A DNA stretch of 64,000 nt from Vitellaria paradoxa (GCA_019916065.1 CM034238.1:28755246-28819245); one strand, 5' to 3'. Counted from the stretch's first letter, positions 10,774 to 21,874 are shown. Numbers and translations: made by a program. The notes: generated by a model from the sequence alone, not told the origin.

Positions 10774-12018
10774 TTGCTAGACTTCCCTGACAAGGAGAAT
10801 TCGAAAGATTATTGCGCATACCATCAAGACATGGGGCACCGCACTGGATTCTGCCGATCATTACGACAGTACTTGGAAGAATTGGTGCGGAGGGGTTATC
10901 TGAAAGAATTCATAGATGAGACAAGGACTGGAGATGCAGCTCCCCAGGATAGAGAGCGTAGGAGGCAGAGGGATGAGATGGTTGGGGAGGAAAATACTGT
11001 GAAAGTACAGCCTTCGCCGAGAACCAGGCCACGCAGAGATGTTCCTAGGCTAGTAGTCATCCATGTTATCCATATGGAGCAACGCCCCCAAAGCGTCATC
11101 AATTGCTCCCCAGACCCACAAAGACAAGAAATCTTGGGTGTTGTAGGCCAACTGAGTAAACGCCTGAGAGAAGAATCTACAGAAAGGATCACTTTTTGCG
11201 AAGACGAGCGCTTTGGTGTTCGGATGCCACATAATGATGCCCTCGTGATTACTTTGGGTATGTTTGACTCAAAAGTGAGGAGGATTTTGGTTGACGCTGG
11301 AAGCTCAACGGAGGTCATGTTCTTGAGCTTATTTAAGAAGCTCGGACTAACCGGAGAAGATTTGGAACCAGCAGAATGCCCACTCATATGATTCAACTCT
11401 GCCCCTGTCTGGCCTCTGGGCAGGGTTGTTATTCCTATATGTGTGGGCCCAGTTGAGCAAGAGGTCGAGTTCAAGGTGGTGGATTCCCCATCTGCCTACA
11501 ACGCTATAGTGCGAATGTCGTGGATCTATGCCCTGAAGGCGGTCCCCTCCACCTATCACCAAGTGCTGAAATTTCCATACGGTGGGGAGGTGATTGAGGT
11601 CAGAGGGGACCAAGATGTTTCTCAGAGATGTTTCACTGCAGCCCTCAAATCCAAAACTATTCCCGAACAGGTCCAATTGACGGAATTCTCCGAAGACACC
11701 CCAAAGATTGATGATGTTGGCAGCGATCAACAGAAGAAAGCTGTCGAGGGGTTAGAGAAGTACCAGGTTGGTCCCATCAAGGACGAGAAGTTCTTTTTAA
11801 TTGGCTCAAATTTGAGTGCCAAAGAGAAGCTGGAATTGACGGAGATACTGTTAAAAAATATTAGAACATTTGCTTGGACTCCCCAAGAAATGCCAGGTAT
11901 TTCCCCCGAGGTTATGACTCACAAGTTAAATGTCAACCCAGGGGCAAAACCTGTAGTGCAGAAGGCAGGAAGATCAGCTTTCCAGCATGTCAAAGCTATC
12001 ATTGATGAGGTCGGTTGA
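10774..12018 (+). pseudogene. Tat zinc-knuckle-like segment and aspartic protease
   Basis: The segment near 10810-10870 (CAYHQDMGHRTGFC) is the Cys/His-rich motif seen at the gag-protease junction of Tat elements. The protease follows: FCEDERFGVRMPHNDALVI, then ILVDAGSSTEVMFL with the catalytic Asp at 11293-11295 (DAG instead of the common DTG/DSG). The second half is at 11443-11620. An in-frame TGA at 11389-11391 splits the domain, and another TGA at 12016-12018 separates it from the RT. All parts share one frame with gag 10294-10737, so gag-pol was probably a single polyprotein. Confidence 0.85.
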
Positions 12019-12912
12019 TTGTTGGAAGCCGAAGCCATTAGGGAAGTTACATATCCCGAATGGCTAGCCAACACAATCGTGGTCAAGAAGAAAAATGAGA
12101 AATGGAGAGTTTGCGTGGACTATACTGATTTGAATAAAGCCTGCCCAAAAGATCCGTTTCCCTTGCCTAAGATCGACCAGCTTGTTGATTCTACAGCTGG
12201 ATGCTCCAGAATGTCTTTCTTAGATGCTTACAAGGGATACCATCAGATCCCTATGTACGGCCCTGATAAGGAGAAGACTTCATTCATCACCCCGCAGGGT
12301 GTATATTGTTACAAGGTCATGCCTTTCGGGTTGAAGAATGCTGGTGCCACTTATCAGCGGTTAGTCACTAAGATGTTTAAACAAGATCTCGGCAAGGTGA
12401 TGGAGGTCTACATCGATGATATGGTGGTGAAAAGCAGGGAGTCGAGCACTCATCTCGAGCACCTCCAACATGTCTTTTCCACTCTTGATAGGTATGGGTT
12501 GAAGCTAAATGCTACAAAATGTGCCTTCGGCGTTGGCTCGGGCAAGTTTTTGGGTCACTTGGTGAGCAGAAGGGGAATCGAAGCTGACCCTGATCAGATC
12601 CAAGCCATCAAATCCGTTTCTCCCCCACGTACCAAAAAGGAAGTTCAAAAGTTCACAGAGATGGTGGCGGTGCTTAACCGGTTCATCAGCCGATCATCTA
12701 ATAAGTGCCGACCATTCTTTAAGCTGTTGAAAGGCGCAAATAAGATGCTATGGGATGCTGAAGCAGATAAGGCACTAGACAGACTTAAAGAGTATCTGAC
12801 AACGGTCCCAATACTATCAACACCACAACCGGGGGACATCCTGCAATTGTACTTGGCAGTTTCAGAGCATGCGGTCAGTGCTGTTTTGATAAGGGAAGAA
12901 AATAGAAAATAG
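12019..12912 (+). pseudogene. Tat reverse transcriptase
   Basis: This is 297 open codons without a break. Motifs in order are WRVCVDYTDLNKACPKDPFP, FLDAYKGYHQIPM (first catalytic Asp), FGLKNAGATYQRLV, the active-site box YIDD at 12409-12420 followed by MVVKS, and KFLGHLVSRRGIEADP. All three catalytic aspartates are present. YIDDMVVKS with the DYTDLNKACPKD block is typical of the Tat lineage. TAG at 12910-12912 ends the open frame just before the native RNase H. It is the best-preserved domain of the element. Confidence 0.92.
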
Positions 12913-13878
12913 CATCCCATTTACTATGTAAGCATGATGATGCAGGGGGCAGAGTCCAGGTATCTTCCCTTGGAGAAGTTGACTTTAGCATTAGTGGTGG
13001 CTTCAAGGAAATTGGCCCACTATTTTTATGCTCATACTATCGAAGTGGTAACTGATCAGCCGATTGGCCATTTATTGAAAAAAGCTGATATGTCAGGGAG
13101 AATGTCCAAATGAGCAGTTTCCCTTGGCGTATTTGATATAAAATTCATTCCTAGAACGGCAATAAAGGTGCAAGTGCTGGCCGATTTTGTAGCAGAGTTT
13201 ACCACTCCAGTTCCAGAGCTGATATATGAAGTTTGGCAGGTGGAAGTTAGGACTGAGACTTCCGCCGTCTAGATCAATAGCCCCTAACCTTGGCGATTGG
13301 AGGTTGATGGGTCTTCCTCAAAAAAGGGTGCTGGTGTGGGCATTGTTTTGACAACCCCAGAGGGGGTTACCATTGAATATGCAATAAAGCTAAAGTTTGA
13401 AGCTACGAATAATGAAGCAGAGTATGAAGCTCTCCTAGCTGGGCTTAGCATCGCTTGGCGGCTAATGGCAAGAGACGTAGTAATAAGGACCGACTCTCAG
13501 TTAGTTGCAAATCAGTTGTTGGGTGAATACATGGCTAGAAATGAGAAGATGGCAGAATATTTGCAGCTAGCAAGAAGAGAGATGGAAGGTTTCAATAAGG
13601 CTAGTGTGGAACTGGTCGGAAGAGACCATAATGCCCATGCAGATGCGCTTGCAACATTGGCCGCCGCTCCTCGAATAAGGTTAACAAACAGAGTCTTTAT
13701 GGAGGTCCTTGAGAAGCCGAGCATTTCCAACGACAGGGACATAGCATGCATTGACGCGACTCCATCTTGGATGGGTCCAATTATCTCCTACTTGAAAGAT
13801 GAGATTCTCCCAGCAGACAAAACAGAAGCTAAGAAACTCAGGATTAAAGCTACGAGGTTCTGGCTTTCTCCAGATTAG
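12913..13878 (+). pseudogene. Tat tandem RNase H domains (degraded native plus archaeal-like)
   Basis: 12913-13200 holds the remains of the native RNase H: YVSMMMQGAESRYLPLEKLT, HYFYAHTIEVVTDQP, then stops. 13297-13878 is an open second RNase H. Its landmarks are EVDGSSSKKGAGVGIVL (first Asp), NNEAEYEALLAGL (Glu), VIRTDSQLVANQL (Asp) and GRDHNAHADALATLA (final His/Asp region). Two successive RNase H domains are a recognised hallmark of Tat elements. Stops at 12910, about 13112 and about 13272 interrupt the polyprotein. Confidence 0.88.
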
Positions 13879-14833
13879 AAGCTATACAAGAAGTCCTTTA
13901 TAGGCCCCTACCTTCTTTGTGTACATTCTGATAAGGTACAAGACGTTCTCTGAGTTACACGAGGGAGTCTGTAGGGCACACACTGGGGGTAAGTCATTGG
14001 CACACAGGGCTATTACACAGGGATACTGGTGGCCGAAGATGGGAAGGGATGCTCAAGCTTATGTCCGTAAATACAAGAAATGCTAGAAGTTTGCTCCTAT
14101 ACCTCATCAACCAGTGCAAGAGCTTAGCCCACTTACCAGCCCTTGGCCGTTTGCTCAGTGGGGGCTTGACATTGTAGGTCCATTGCCCACAGTTTGATAG
14201 TGCTCCATTTAGGGAATACTGTTCTAGGTATGGAATAAAGAACATTTACTCGACACCTGCTTATCCCCAGACAACAGACAGGTCGAAGTTATAAACGAAG
14301 TCATCCTCAGTGGCATCAGGAAGAAGTTAGAGGCAGCAAAAGGAAAATGGGTAGATGAACTCCCATCAGTACTTTGGACTTACCAAACAACTCTAAGGAG
14401 ATCAACTGGTGAATCTCCCTTCTCTCTAGCCTATGGAATGGAAGCTGTCATACCATTAAAGGTCAGACTCCCAAGCATAAGAACACAAGCTTTTGATCGT
14501 GGGGAGAATGATAAAGCAATGGCGCTGAGTCTTGATTTGATAGATGAAAGAAGGGAACTTGCTGCGTTGAGGTTAGCTAACTACCAACATGAAACAAAAA
14601 GAAAGTTCAATAAAAAGGTCAGACACAGAGAATTCAAAGTTAGGGATTATGTGATGAGAAAGCTGATGGGTACCCAAAAAGATCCGATAGAAGGAATGCT
14701 TGGAGCTAATTGGGAAGGACCATTTCTCGTCTCAGAAGTGCTCGGCAACGGAGTTTACAAATTGAACGACATGGAAGGAAAGCCAGTTAAAAGGTCATGG
14801 AACATAGCCCATTTAAAGCTGTATTATCATTGA
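13879..14833 (+). pseudogene. Tat integrase with a deletion in the catalytic core
   Basis: The N-terminal zinc-binding part (13905-14100) reads HEGVCRAHTGG, then GYWWPKM and a C..C pair with a stop. The core starts normally at WPFAQWGLDIVGPLPT (about 14142-14193, first catalytic Asp) and then jumps directly to a segment that normally lies just after the second catalytic Asp (FREYCSRYGIKNIYSTPAYP at 14208-14268). About 50-60 residues including the second catalytic position are missing. The rest (14280-14833) is well kept, including WAYQTT-like and SLAYGMEAVIP blocks and a C-terminal domain ending LKLYYH. It cannot be an active integrase. Confidence 0.85.
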
Positions 14834-14959
14834 AAGAGTTGTACATTTATTGAAGCATTTGTTCATGTAAGCAAATAAAAGCAAAATCAATTTTGAAAGC
14901 TTGTGATAGATTAGTGTTTTACAGAAAGATGCCACACCCATCTCAAGGTGTTGGTTCAG
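14834..14959 (+). other. Tat pol-to-repeat junction
   Basis: This is a short non-coding stretch after the integrase stop, AT-rich, leading into the tandem array. No gene is seen. Confidence 0.4.
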
Positions 14960-15445
14960 AAAAGAGCCATGCTCGGCTTGCCGAATGTTGGTACAGAAAG
15001 GGAACTGCGCCCTTTGGGTGCTGGCTCAACCCTGGTTTATTGACTGACCAGGTGATCTCTTTAAGTCAAGATTCAGTCACTTGATTTATTGAAAAGGATT
15101 ATCAGAAAGGAGCCACGCTCGACTTGCCGAACGTTGGTACAGAAAGGGAACCGCACACTTTGGGTGCTGGTTTAACCCTGGTTTATTGACTTACTAGGTG
15201 ATCTCTTTAAGTCAAGATTCAGTCACTTGATTTATTGAAAAGGATTATCAGAAAGGAGCCACGCTCGGCTTGCCGAACGTTGGTATAGAAAGGGAACCGC
15301 ACCCTTTGGGTGCTAGTTCAACCCTGGTTTATTGACCGACCAGGTGATCTCTTTAAATCAAGATTCAGTCACTTGATTTATTGAGAAGGATTACCGAAAA
15401 GAAGCCACGCTTGACTTACCAAGCATTGGTACAAAAAAAAAAAAA
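14960..15445. repeat. 146-bp tandem array in the Tat 3' region
   Basis: The anchor AGCCA followed by (T/C)GCT(C/T)GGCTTGCC-like sequence recurs at 14966, 15111, 15257 and 15403, giving periods of 145, 146 and 146 bp. Each unit also contains CCCTTTGGGTGCTGG and GATTCAGTCACTTG words. The fourth copy is truncated by an A-run at about 15435-15451. Tandem repeats in the region downstream of pol are known in Tat elements and can seed satellite DNA. The open frame 14893-15084 is a by-product. Confidence 0.9.
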
Positions 15446-15451
15446 AAAAAT

Positions 15452-16166
15452 CTCCCAGGAAGTTCGGCATTGACATAAAAGGAAAAATATCTCCCAGAAA
15501 GCCATAACCGAACTCATTAAGGTACGTAAAAAGCTATCTTTTGATTCATTGAAGTTATATCTTTATTATTAAAAAAGTTTAGGTTACTTGATGAAAGACA
15601 AGTTATCTCTTGAGCATATTATACTAGAAAAGCTTGATTTTAAGAAAATCTCATTTGAATTTTTAGGCCATTTTAGTACAGCTCAGTTATTAAGTTATGT
15701 TCATCAAAAGCATTGCACAAGCATAAACACAAACACAAACACAAACACATTGATAACAAGTTAAGCACAAATGAAATAAAGCATGTACAAAAGGTGATTC
15801 ACGAACTTTCATTACAAATTTCTGAGCAAAATTACAATGTACACTGTTGTTAGCATAAAAAATTTCTCTAAGTTGGATTAAATCGGGAAGTCAGCATTTG
15901 TTATATGGGTTCATTGCTATCTCGTGAGAGAATACTTCAAGGTATTCTTTGGCAGCTCTTTCTATAACTTTATCAGCGATCAAATCAAAGTACTCTTCAA
16001 TAAGGGCATCGTCAGTTCTAAAGAAGCAGAGACACAAAAAGCAAAGCAAGGGAAAAGATCAGAAAAGACTGGAATATTTTCATTCATTCAAGACAGAGAA
16101 ATTACATTGTTCAGTGCATTTTTTCACTTGAATGGAATGAAAAGCAAAAATGAAAAGGGGAGGGGC
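15452..16166 (+). other. Tat spacer before the antisense unit
   Basis: There is no gene here. It contains an A-run at its left end, a short (CAAACA)n run at about 15725-15750, and otherwise unique AT-rich sequence. It would hold the 3' untranslated end of the antisense transcript described at 16167-18731. Confidence 0.45.
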
Positions 16167-18731
16167 TCACTTCTCTTCCTCCTTTGTGGGATCACTCTCC
16201 ACAATTAAATTGATCTCTTGTCCTTCTGTGGGGGTGTCCTTGTGAGAGCTCTCAACCTCGATTTCACCTTCTTCAATATCTTCACCAAGGGTTTGAACCG
16301 AAGGAGTTGGAAGAGGGTGCTCAAAACTGAAGAAGGGAGCTGGACGCAGTGGATCTAGATAAGGGACCTCTTTGTATATGGGGTTGGTCTGATCGATATT
16401 GTTTTTCTTCATGGCAGCTTCCTAACCCTCTAGGAAAAACTCATTGTGAGCATCCTTCATCTGTTCCACACAATCGTTGATTTGAGCCTCAACATCCGCC
16501 TTCGCCTTCTCTTCGGTGACTTGGAGCCCAGTGCTTTTCTCCTCCAAGGCGTGATTCTTCACTGCCAACTCGACTCGAAAGGCTTCGATCTCTTGCTTGA
16601 GTGTAGCTTGTTCGATCCTGGAGTTATTTAGCTCTCTAGAAAGCCTCTCCTACTCGGCCCTAGAAGAAGCCAGCTCGAACTCAGCGTTAGAAAGTTTACT
16701 ATTTTTCTCCAACAGCTCCTCATCTTTCTTGCCCAAGATTTTTATCCATGAATTCCACACGAGCATCACTGGCTTTCACTTGGGCAAGAGCATAATTGAG
16801 TTGCTGTTCTATCTCTTTTTTCTCATCAAGGAGCTCATTCTTGTCCTTCACCAAGGTGTCATTGTTTATCTTAAGTTTCTTCTTCTCCTTCCCTATGCCC
16901 CTTACATTTGCCTTCAAATCATTGATATCAGTTATGTCCACATCAACTTTTGCTTCAAGAGCTTGGCTCGGAGCAATTAGCTCCATGGTATAGAGAGAAG
17001 TCTGATAAAATAAAAGAAGGTTAGAGAGCTCCTTAATAGGGAGATGATCATAAAGGGAAGAGTTAAAGGGAAGATCAGTGTACTTACAGAGATGGTATTT
17101 TTCATCAACGTTCTATGAATATCCTCTAGCTTATTCTTCCTTGTAGCCTGAACGTCTTGAGAAGGGAGAACTCCTTTAAGGTACTTCTCCGCGTGATTGA
17201 AAGCTGAGTCTTGAATGGTAAATGGTCGGCCTTGAGGAAATTCAAGGCTGGGGATGAGAATTTGTGGAATAAAAAGGGGAGAATCTTGAACTGGATTGGC
17301 AGGATACTGAATTTGAAGGGGTACCGGGCTAGTTGGTTAAGAAGAGCTCGGCCCCGTGGGCCCAGCTGAAGCGTCCTTAGTTGGAGCTATGTCTTTCTCA
17401 AGAGGCTCATCTGTCGGTTTTGAAGACTCAATGATTTGAACTTCTTGAGAAGATGAAGTTTTGGGCTTTTTTGGTGGGTTAACATCAGAGATTTTGGATT
17501 GCAGGGCCTCCTGCTCATTCCCCTTTTCAATTTTTACCTTTAAAATGTGTTTGGTGGGGACATGAGCAGAAGCCTTTCTATCTTCAACTTTTCTCTTGCC
17601 AGCGGCCTTATGCTCTTCGGCCTTCTTTTTGGCATCCTCAGCTTTTTGTTGCTTAGCCCTTTGTTGAGCAAGTTTCTTGTAGTCGATTTTGGGAGCCATT
17701 TCTTCTTCCTCCTTCTTAGAAATATACTCGAAGGTTGGAGGTAGTTTTAGCTCTTCTTTTTCCTCTTCTTCCTCTTTCTCGTCCAATAAAACGAGTCTGC
17801 GCCTCTTTGATTGTTCGGCAGGGCCAGAAACTTGCTCGGCCAATAAAGGAATCACAAACGGAGGAGGTCGTACCCACTCTGGGTATTTCAACGCATAAAA
17901 GTTTTCCTTCTCTTCGGTAGTAGCCTTGAACCACTACTGGAGTCGTCTGATGGCCTCTGTCATGGTAAAACCTTGGGGAGGGGCAATGAATGTTTGATGA
18001 GAAGGTCTGAAACTGAACAGTATTGGGGTTGATCTAGCGAATGGGTAAAGATTTGGACCCCCAAGAAATTTAAATACTTGATCAAGGTGATCTTTGTCTG
18101 CTCGCACACCTTTGGCACAAGACTTCTTTGCTTGATCGGCTGCATAGAAATCAGATCAAAAGGTTAGTATACTTCCAAAAATAGAAAGTTGAGAAGGGTA
18201 AGAGCTAGTAGCACTTGAAGCCAACCAACCTGGGCCCAAAGAAACCAGAGGGACGATTGGAAAACGATCTTCATCTGGATCGTGTGTCTAGTGACTCGTG
18301 ACGACGCACATGTCACTTTCCGATTTAATCGTATCAGGCAGCATATGGATCAAGGCTTTTTCTGGTCGGGACTTCAAATACTATCTGTTCTCATCCTTCT
18401 TCACCTTTTGAATAGAATAGTAGTAGAGCAAATCCCATTTTGAGATGTGGAACCCATATCGTCTGTTTATTTCAATAACTCCGTTGACTATCCTATAGAA
18501 GTTGTGAGTAAGGTTCCTCGGTCCAAGGTCTAGGATGCTTATGACAGAGAAAAGGAAATGGTGCAGGGGGAACCTAAGGCCACCTTCAATGATGGCTACT
18601 ACGGGGAATTCCCCTGACTCACGCTCGCCCTCCTGGCCAAGCTTGATTCCCACATTAGGGGGAATCTAGTATTTTTCTTTAAAAACCCTAATTTTCTCGT
18701 CAGAGTTGAGCTCGTTCGCGAGTTTAACCAT
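16167..18731 (-). pseudogene. Antisense spliced coding unit in the Tat element (putative gypsy-type transposon domain plus coiled coil)
   Basis: On the minus strand three exons can be read in compatible frames: 18731-18230 (ATG at 18731), 18139-17088 and 17001-16167. The introns have GT-AG ends at 18229-18140 and 17087-17002, and both junctions keep the frame. Exon 1 has GGLRFPLHHFLFSVISILDL and YRIVNGVIEIN, resembling the 'putative gypsy type transposon' domain (Pfam Transposase_28). Exon 2 is proline-, lysine- and glutamate-rich with a Lys/Glu run (about 17700-17560). Exon 3 is a long coiled coil (VRGIGKEKKKLKINNDTL onward) ending in an acidic tail at 16167. Stops (for example near 18668, 18373, 18290, 17940, 17337, 16648, 16423) and one frameshift near 16745 show decay. 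Antisense extra ORFs are known from Tat elements; function is unknown. Confidence 0.75.
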
Positions 18732-18886
18732 AATGAAAAATACTGATTCAGAGGGATTGACTCACCGAGAGCGAAGATTCGGAGAAGGAGATGAAGACAA
18801 GGAGGAATGTAGACTAGAGAGGAAAAAAACGGAGGAAGCCGGAGAACTTGAATCGTAGACAAGAGAAGTGAAGGAGACGAGTTGTG

Positions 18887-18896
18887 TTTATATATA
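18887..18896 (-). promoter_or_regulatory. TATA box for the antisense unit
   Basis: Minus-strand TATATATAAA lies about 155 bp upstream of the ATG at 18731. It is followed by a CT-rich leader like that of many plant genes. This suggests the antisense unit had its own promoter inside the element rather than relying on the LTR. Confidence 0.5.
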
Positions 18897-19225
18897 CATG
18901 TATACCTGTAAAGTGTAGACAAATTGATGCCACGAAAAGAGGTAACGGACGGTAAAATTACGTTTATTACCGTCCCATTTTTTGAAATTTTTGGGCACAC
19001 ACGTTTGGGGAATTGCGACCATCATGTTTTGTGCAGGCGGTGCGGCAAGTGAAAAGCTAAAAAGGCGTTACACGTGTCACTAGTAGGGAAGAAAAGTGGC
19101 CAATCAGATTTGAAACGCATCAGATGGGCACTAAACGACAAAGCACATGGAAAGATTGAGAGGACTGGTGAGGTAAGGTCTTTGTTATCTATTACTCTAC
19201 TTGGGAAATATGGTTTTCCCAACCA
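18897..19225. other. Spacer upstream of the antisense promoter
   Basis: No coding sequence is supported. It sits between the divergent antisense promoter and the polypurine tract. An open frame of 65 codons (19074-19271) runs into the LTR and has no recognisable content. Confidence 0.4.
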
Positions 19226-19239
19226 GAGTGGGGGCAAAA
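19226..19239 (+). promoter_or_regulatory. Tat polypurine tract
   Basis: AGTGGGGGCAAAA directly abuts the 3' LTR start (TGTTGGGT). This is the position and composition expected for the plus-strand primer of reverse transcription. Confidence 0.85.
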
Positions 19240-20058
19240 TGTTGGGTAAAATAAGATCTAGACACGTGTAACGCCGAACAAGTAGGGATGCATGACACGT
19301 GGCTCGGCCGAACAACTTCTAATTGACACGTGGCACCACTCACGAGCGTTATACATATTTGACACATGGCTGACAACAGAGACAACTTATGTTACTTTGG
19401 CTTCTCAATATCAATGAATGTCATGCTGCCACGTGACGGTAGTTGAGGATCTCAAAATTAGTTTGTTTGGCCGTCCAATTGGCGGCTAATAAATGTTAGG
19501 TGTGGGTCCCCCAGCATTAATAAGAGCATGTAACCATAAATCCACCTTGGTTATGACTGGGCTATGTATTTATCATGGTAAAGGGAACTAAATTAGTTCA
19601 TCTTGTTACGAGTAGTTGACAGATGTGACAGGTAGATAGTTTGATAACTGTATTCTGGCTATATAGCCATATTTAACTACTAGAAGCATTTAATGAAAAG
19701 TATGGGGCATTAAATGAGAAGTGAAAGGCATTTAAAGTAAGGAAAGAAAAGAGGTACCCGGAAGCATGGATGCAGTCAAATCACAGGTATTGTTTTATTT
19801 ATTACTTACACGACTACAAATACAACATTCCACTTCACAATCACGGTAAGCTGACTATTGCCAACTGAGTACATTACTCGTTTTCTCTGAAAAAGTTCAT
19901 TCTCGAAAGCAATTGACTGACTTAAGCATCGGAGGATTTTCCGGCCAGAGACCCCCACTCTGGCCGTAACCTCTCTTTTGTCTTTTTTCAGCAGGTTCAC
20001 AGACGAGTTTCCGGTTGGCGTGGTCAGCAGTTCCGGCGGTAACATTTGCTGCCGAACA
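19240..20058 (+). repeat. Tat element 3' LTR
   Basis: It is 819 bp, the same length as the 5' LTR, starts TGTTGGGT and ends CGAACA. The TATA box is at 19660-19666. Four CACGTG hexamers are at 19263-19268, 19296-19301, 19327-19332 and 19430-19435. Differences from the 5' LTR are mostly C/T and G/A changes. Confidence 0.92.
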
Positions 20059-20063
20059 ATTGG
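20059..20063. repeat. Target-site duplication ATTGG (right)
   Basis: It matches 8448-8452 exactly and borders the 3' LTR. Confidence 0.9.
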
Positions 20064-20848
20064 TATGTTTGTTGGGCCGTTCTTATGGATCTATTTGGGT
20101 TTCGAGCAAATGGTGCAAACTATCCTCCCTATTAGATTTTGCTTTTGGCCGTTGCGATTACCTGCTATTTGGTCTTATTTGCTGCTTACTGGGTGTGCAG
20201 TTTGATTGCTAGTTTTTGAACTTCATTGCAGTTTTGTGGTGTAATTTTATGATGCTGTTTTTTGAGCATTGGCCTTATTGTTGCTGCTCTTTTGTGGGTT
20301 GCTTACTACTTATTTGGACTTGTTGATTTCACTTTTGTTTTCTTGGTTCCTAATCGATGTTGGCTAACTCGCTTCATTGTGCACTTGCTATATGGTTTGA
20401 ATTAGCTAAATTGTGCTTATGCTTGCTTTTCAAGCTGTTATGGTTTCTTTGCTGGGTGTTTGTTGCGGCATTACCTTCCTGGTTGTGGCTGGGTTACTTC
20501 TTGGCAGTTTGTCACTGGTTTTGTGGAGTTGCTTCTCCTTGCTATGATATTGGTCATGCTAGTTACTTTTGACTAATTTACTTTGATGCGTAATGCATTT
20601 TGTCTAATTTATGTTATTAGATTTTATGGTGGCATTAGATATTGCTTTGGCATCTTGGTACCTTGGGATTTTGATGTATTATCAACATCAAATGGCTTGA
20701 GTTTGAGTTTAGACTCTTGTCTTTTGCTAGTTGTTTGCTACTTTGGTTAGCAAATGGTAATGCTTAATGTAATATTAGGGTTATGCCTCATTATTTTTGT
20801 ATTTTATTTCATTTATTTAATTCTTTCTTACCTTTCAAAAAAAAAAAA
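20064..20848 (+). mobile_element. LINE-B 3' tail (right portion) with poly-A
   Basis: It continues the GT-rich tail interrupted at 8447 and ends with ATTCTTTCTTACCTTTC followed by 12 A (20837-20848). The last 90 bp resemble the tail at 49560-49655, so this is the true 3' end of a LINE family present at least twice in the window. There is no gene; the 65-75-codon open frames follow from the T-rich composition. Confidence 0.75.
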
Positions 20849-21874
20849 CTATTAATCATGCTAGAATTGAGGCAAAGCGGTATAGAGTTGGGGACAAAAA
20901 AACTTTCATAATAATCTGAGTATAACAATAGATTTTTAACCCAACATAGGTATAAAAGCAAGTACAAAAAATGTTTTTTTCTATTAAGGGACTTGAGAAC
21001 TTTTAAGATAATCATTATAGAGACTTAAAAAACCCAATATGGGTGTAAGAAAGGAAAATGTTAGATTCTAAAAGGGTTCAACAATTTTGATTGCTATCCC
21101 TAAATTCATGGTAAACAAAGATAATCCACCGAAAAAATTGAGAAAGAATAAAAAGAAGAAAGGAGAAAATGAATAGAAAATTTAGGTGGTCTTTGATTTG
21201 CATTTGCATTTTTATTTTATGTTTCAGTTTTCTATTTCCTATTTTATGTGCTTTGTATTTTGAAAATCTCAAAACAAGTAAAATAAAAAAATGCATTTAG
21301 TTTAATTTTTTTATATGTGGTGTTTTGAAATTTTCCTTATTTTAGGTTTAAAAACGCTCAAAATGATTTTTTATTATTTTACATTTCATGTGTAAACTCC
21401 TTTTCTAATTTCAAAAAATAGATTTTGAAAGTACAAGCGACCCAATCCGTCTTAAGCTCTTTTTCTTGTTTTCAAAATCGAAAAATAAAAAATAGACATA
21501 GAACAAGTATACTAAATGATACCTTAACTTTCGAAATTATCCATCTTTCTACGAGAGAAGGGTTTTTTTGTGAAAACACCTTGCAAACAGACAAATACCT
21601 CACCTCAGATTTTGGTGTAACAGAAAACTCATTGGCCAGAGTTACATTTAAGCAACACAATTAAAAGTTCAAATAAATATCATTCCAAATTCAATGGGAC
21701 TATGAACAAATTGTACAGCATAACACAAACCCGCAAGCTTTATTGTGAATAATACACACACAAGAATACAGACCATGTACAAATAATTTAACAATAGAAT
21801 CACAATTCGTCAATAGGGTGGAAAGGCAATCAAGAGAGTTGGAGGACCATGGATGCTGGTTTGACAAGGCTCAC
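20849..21874. other. AT-rich intergenic and 3' flank of the quinone reductase gene
   Basis: No gene is supported. 21180-21525 resembles a degenerate MITE: it begins near TGGTCTTTGATTTGCATTTG and contains TTTTATTTTATGTTTC-type words with partly complementary sequence at the far side. Related words occur upstream of the same gene at 32780-33020. The final 200 bp before 21875 should contain the 3' untranslated region of the minus-strand gene. Confidence 0.4.

Larger units (their letters stand above)
8453..20058 (+). mobile_element. Complete Ty3/gypsy element of the Tat lineage inside LINE-B
   Basis: The 11,606-bp element has 819-bp LTRs (8453-9271 and 19240-20058), a primer-binding-site-like sequence, gag, protease, RT, RNase H, a second RNase H and integrase. 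These are followed by a 146-bp tandem array, an antisense spliced coding unit and a polypurine tract. A second (archaeal-like) RNase H and extra ORFs, some antisense, between pol and the 3' LTR are known traits of the Tat lineage. There is no ORF between the primer site and gag, so it is not a classic Ogre. By eye the LTRs differ at roughly 45 of 819 positions, mostly transitions, so the insertion is not recent. Gag-pol is broken throughout. Confidence 0.9.

Noticed and set aside
10896..11474. 192-codon minus-strand ORF opposite the Tat protease
   Set aside because: It has no recognisable domain and mirrors a well-supported plus-strand protease region; it is a shadow frame.
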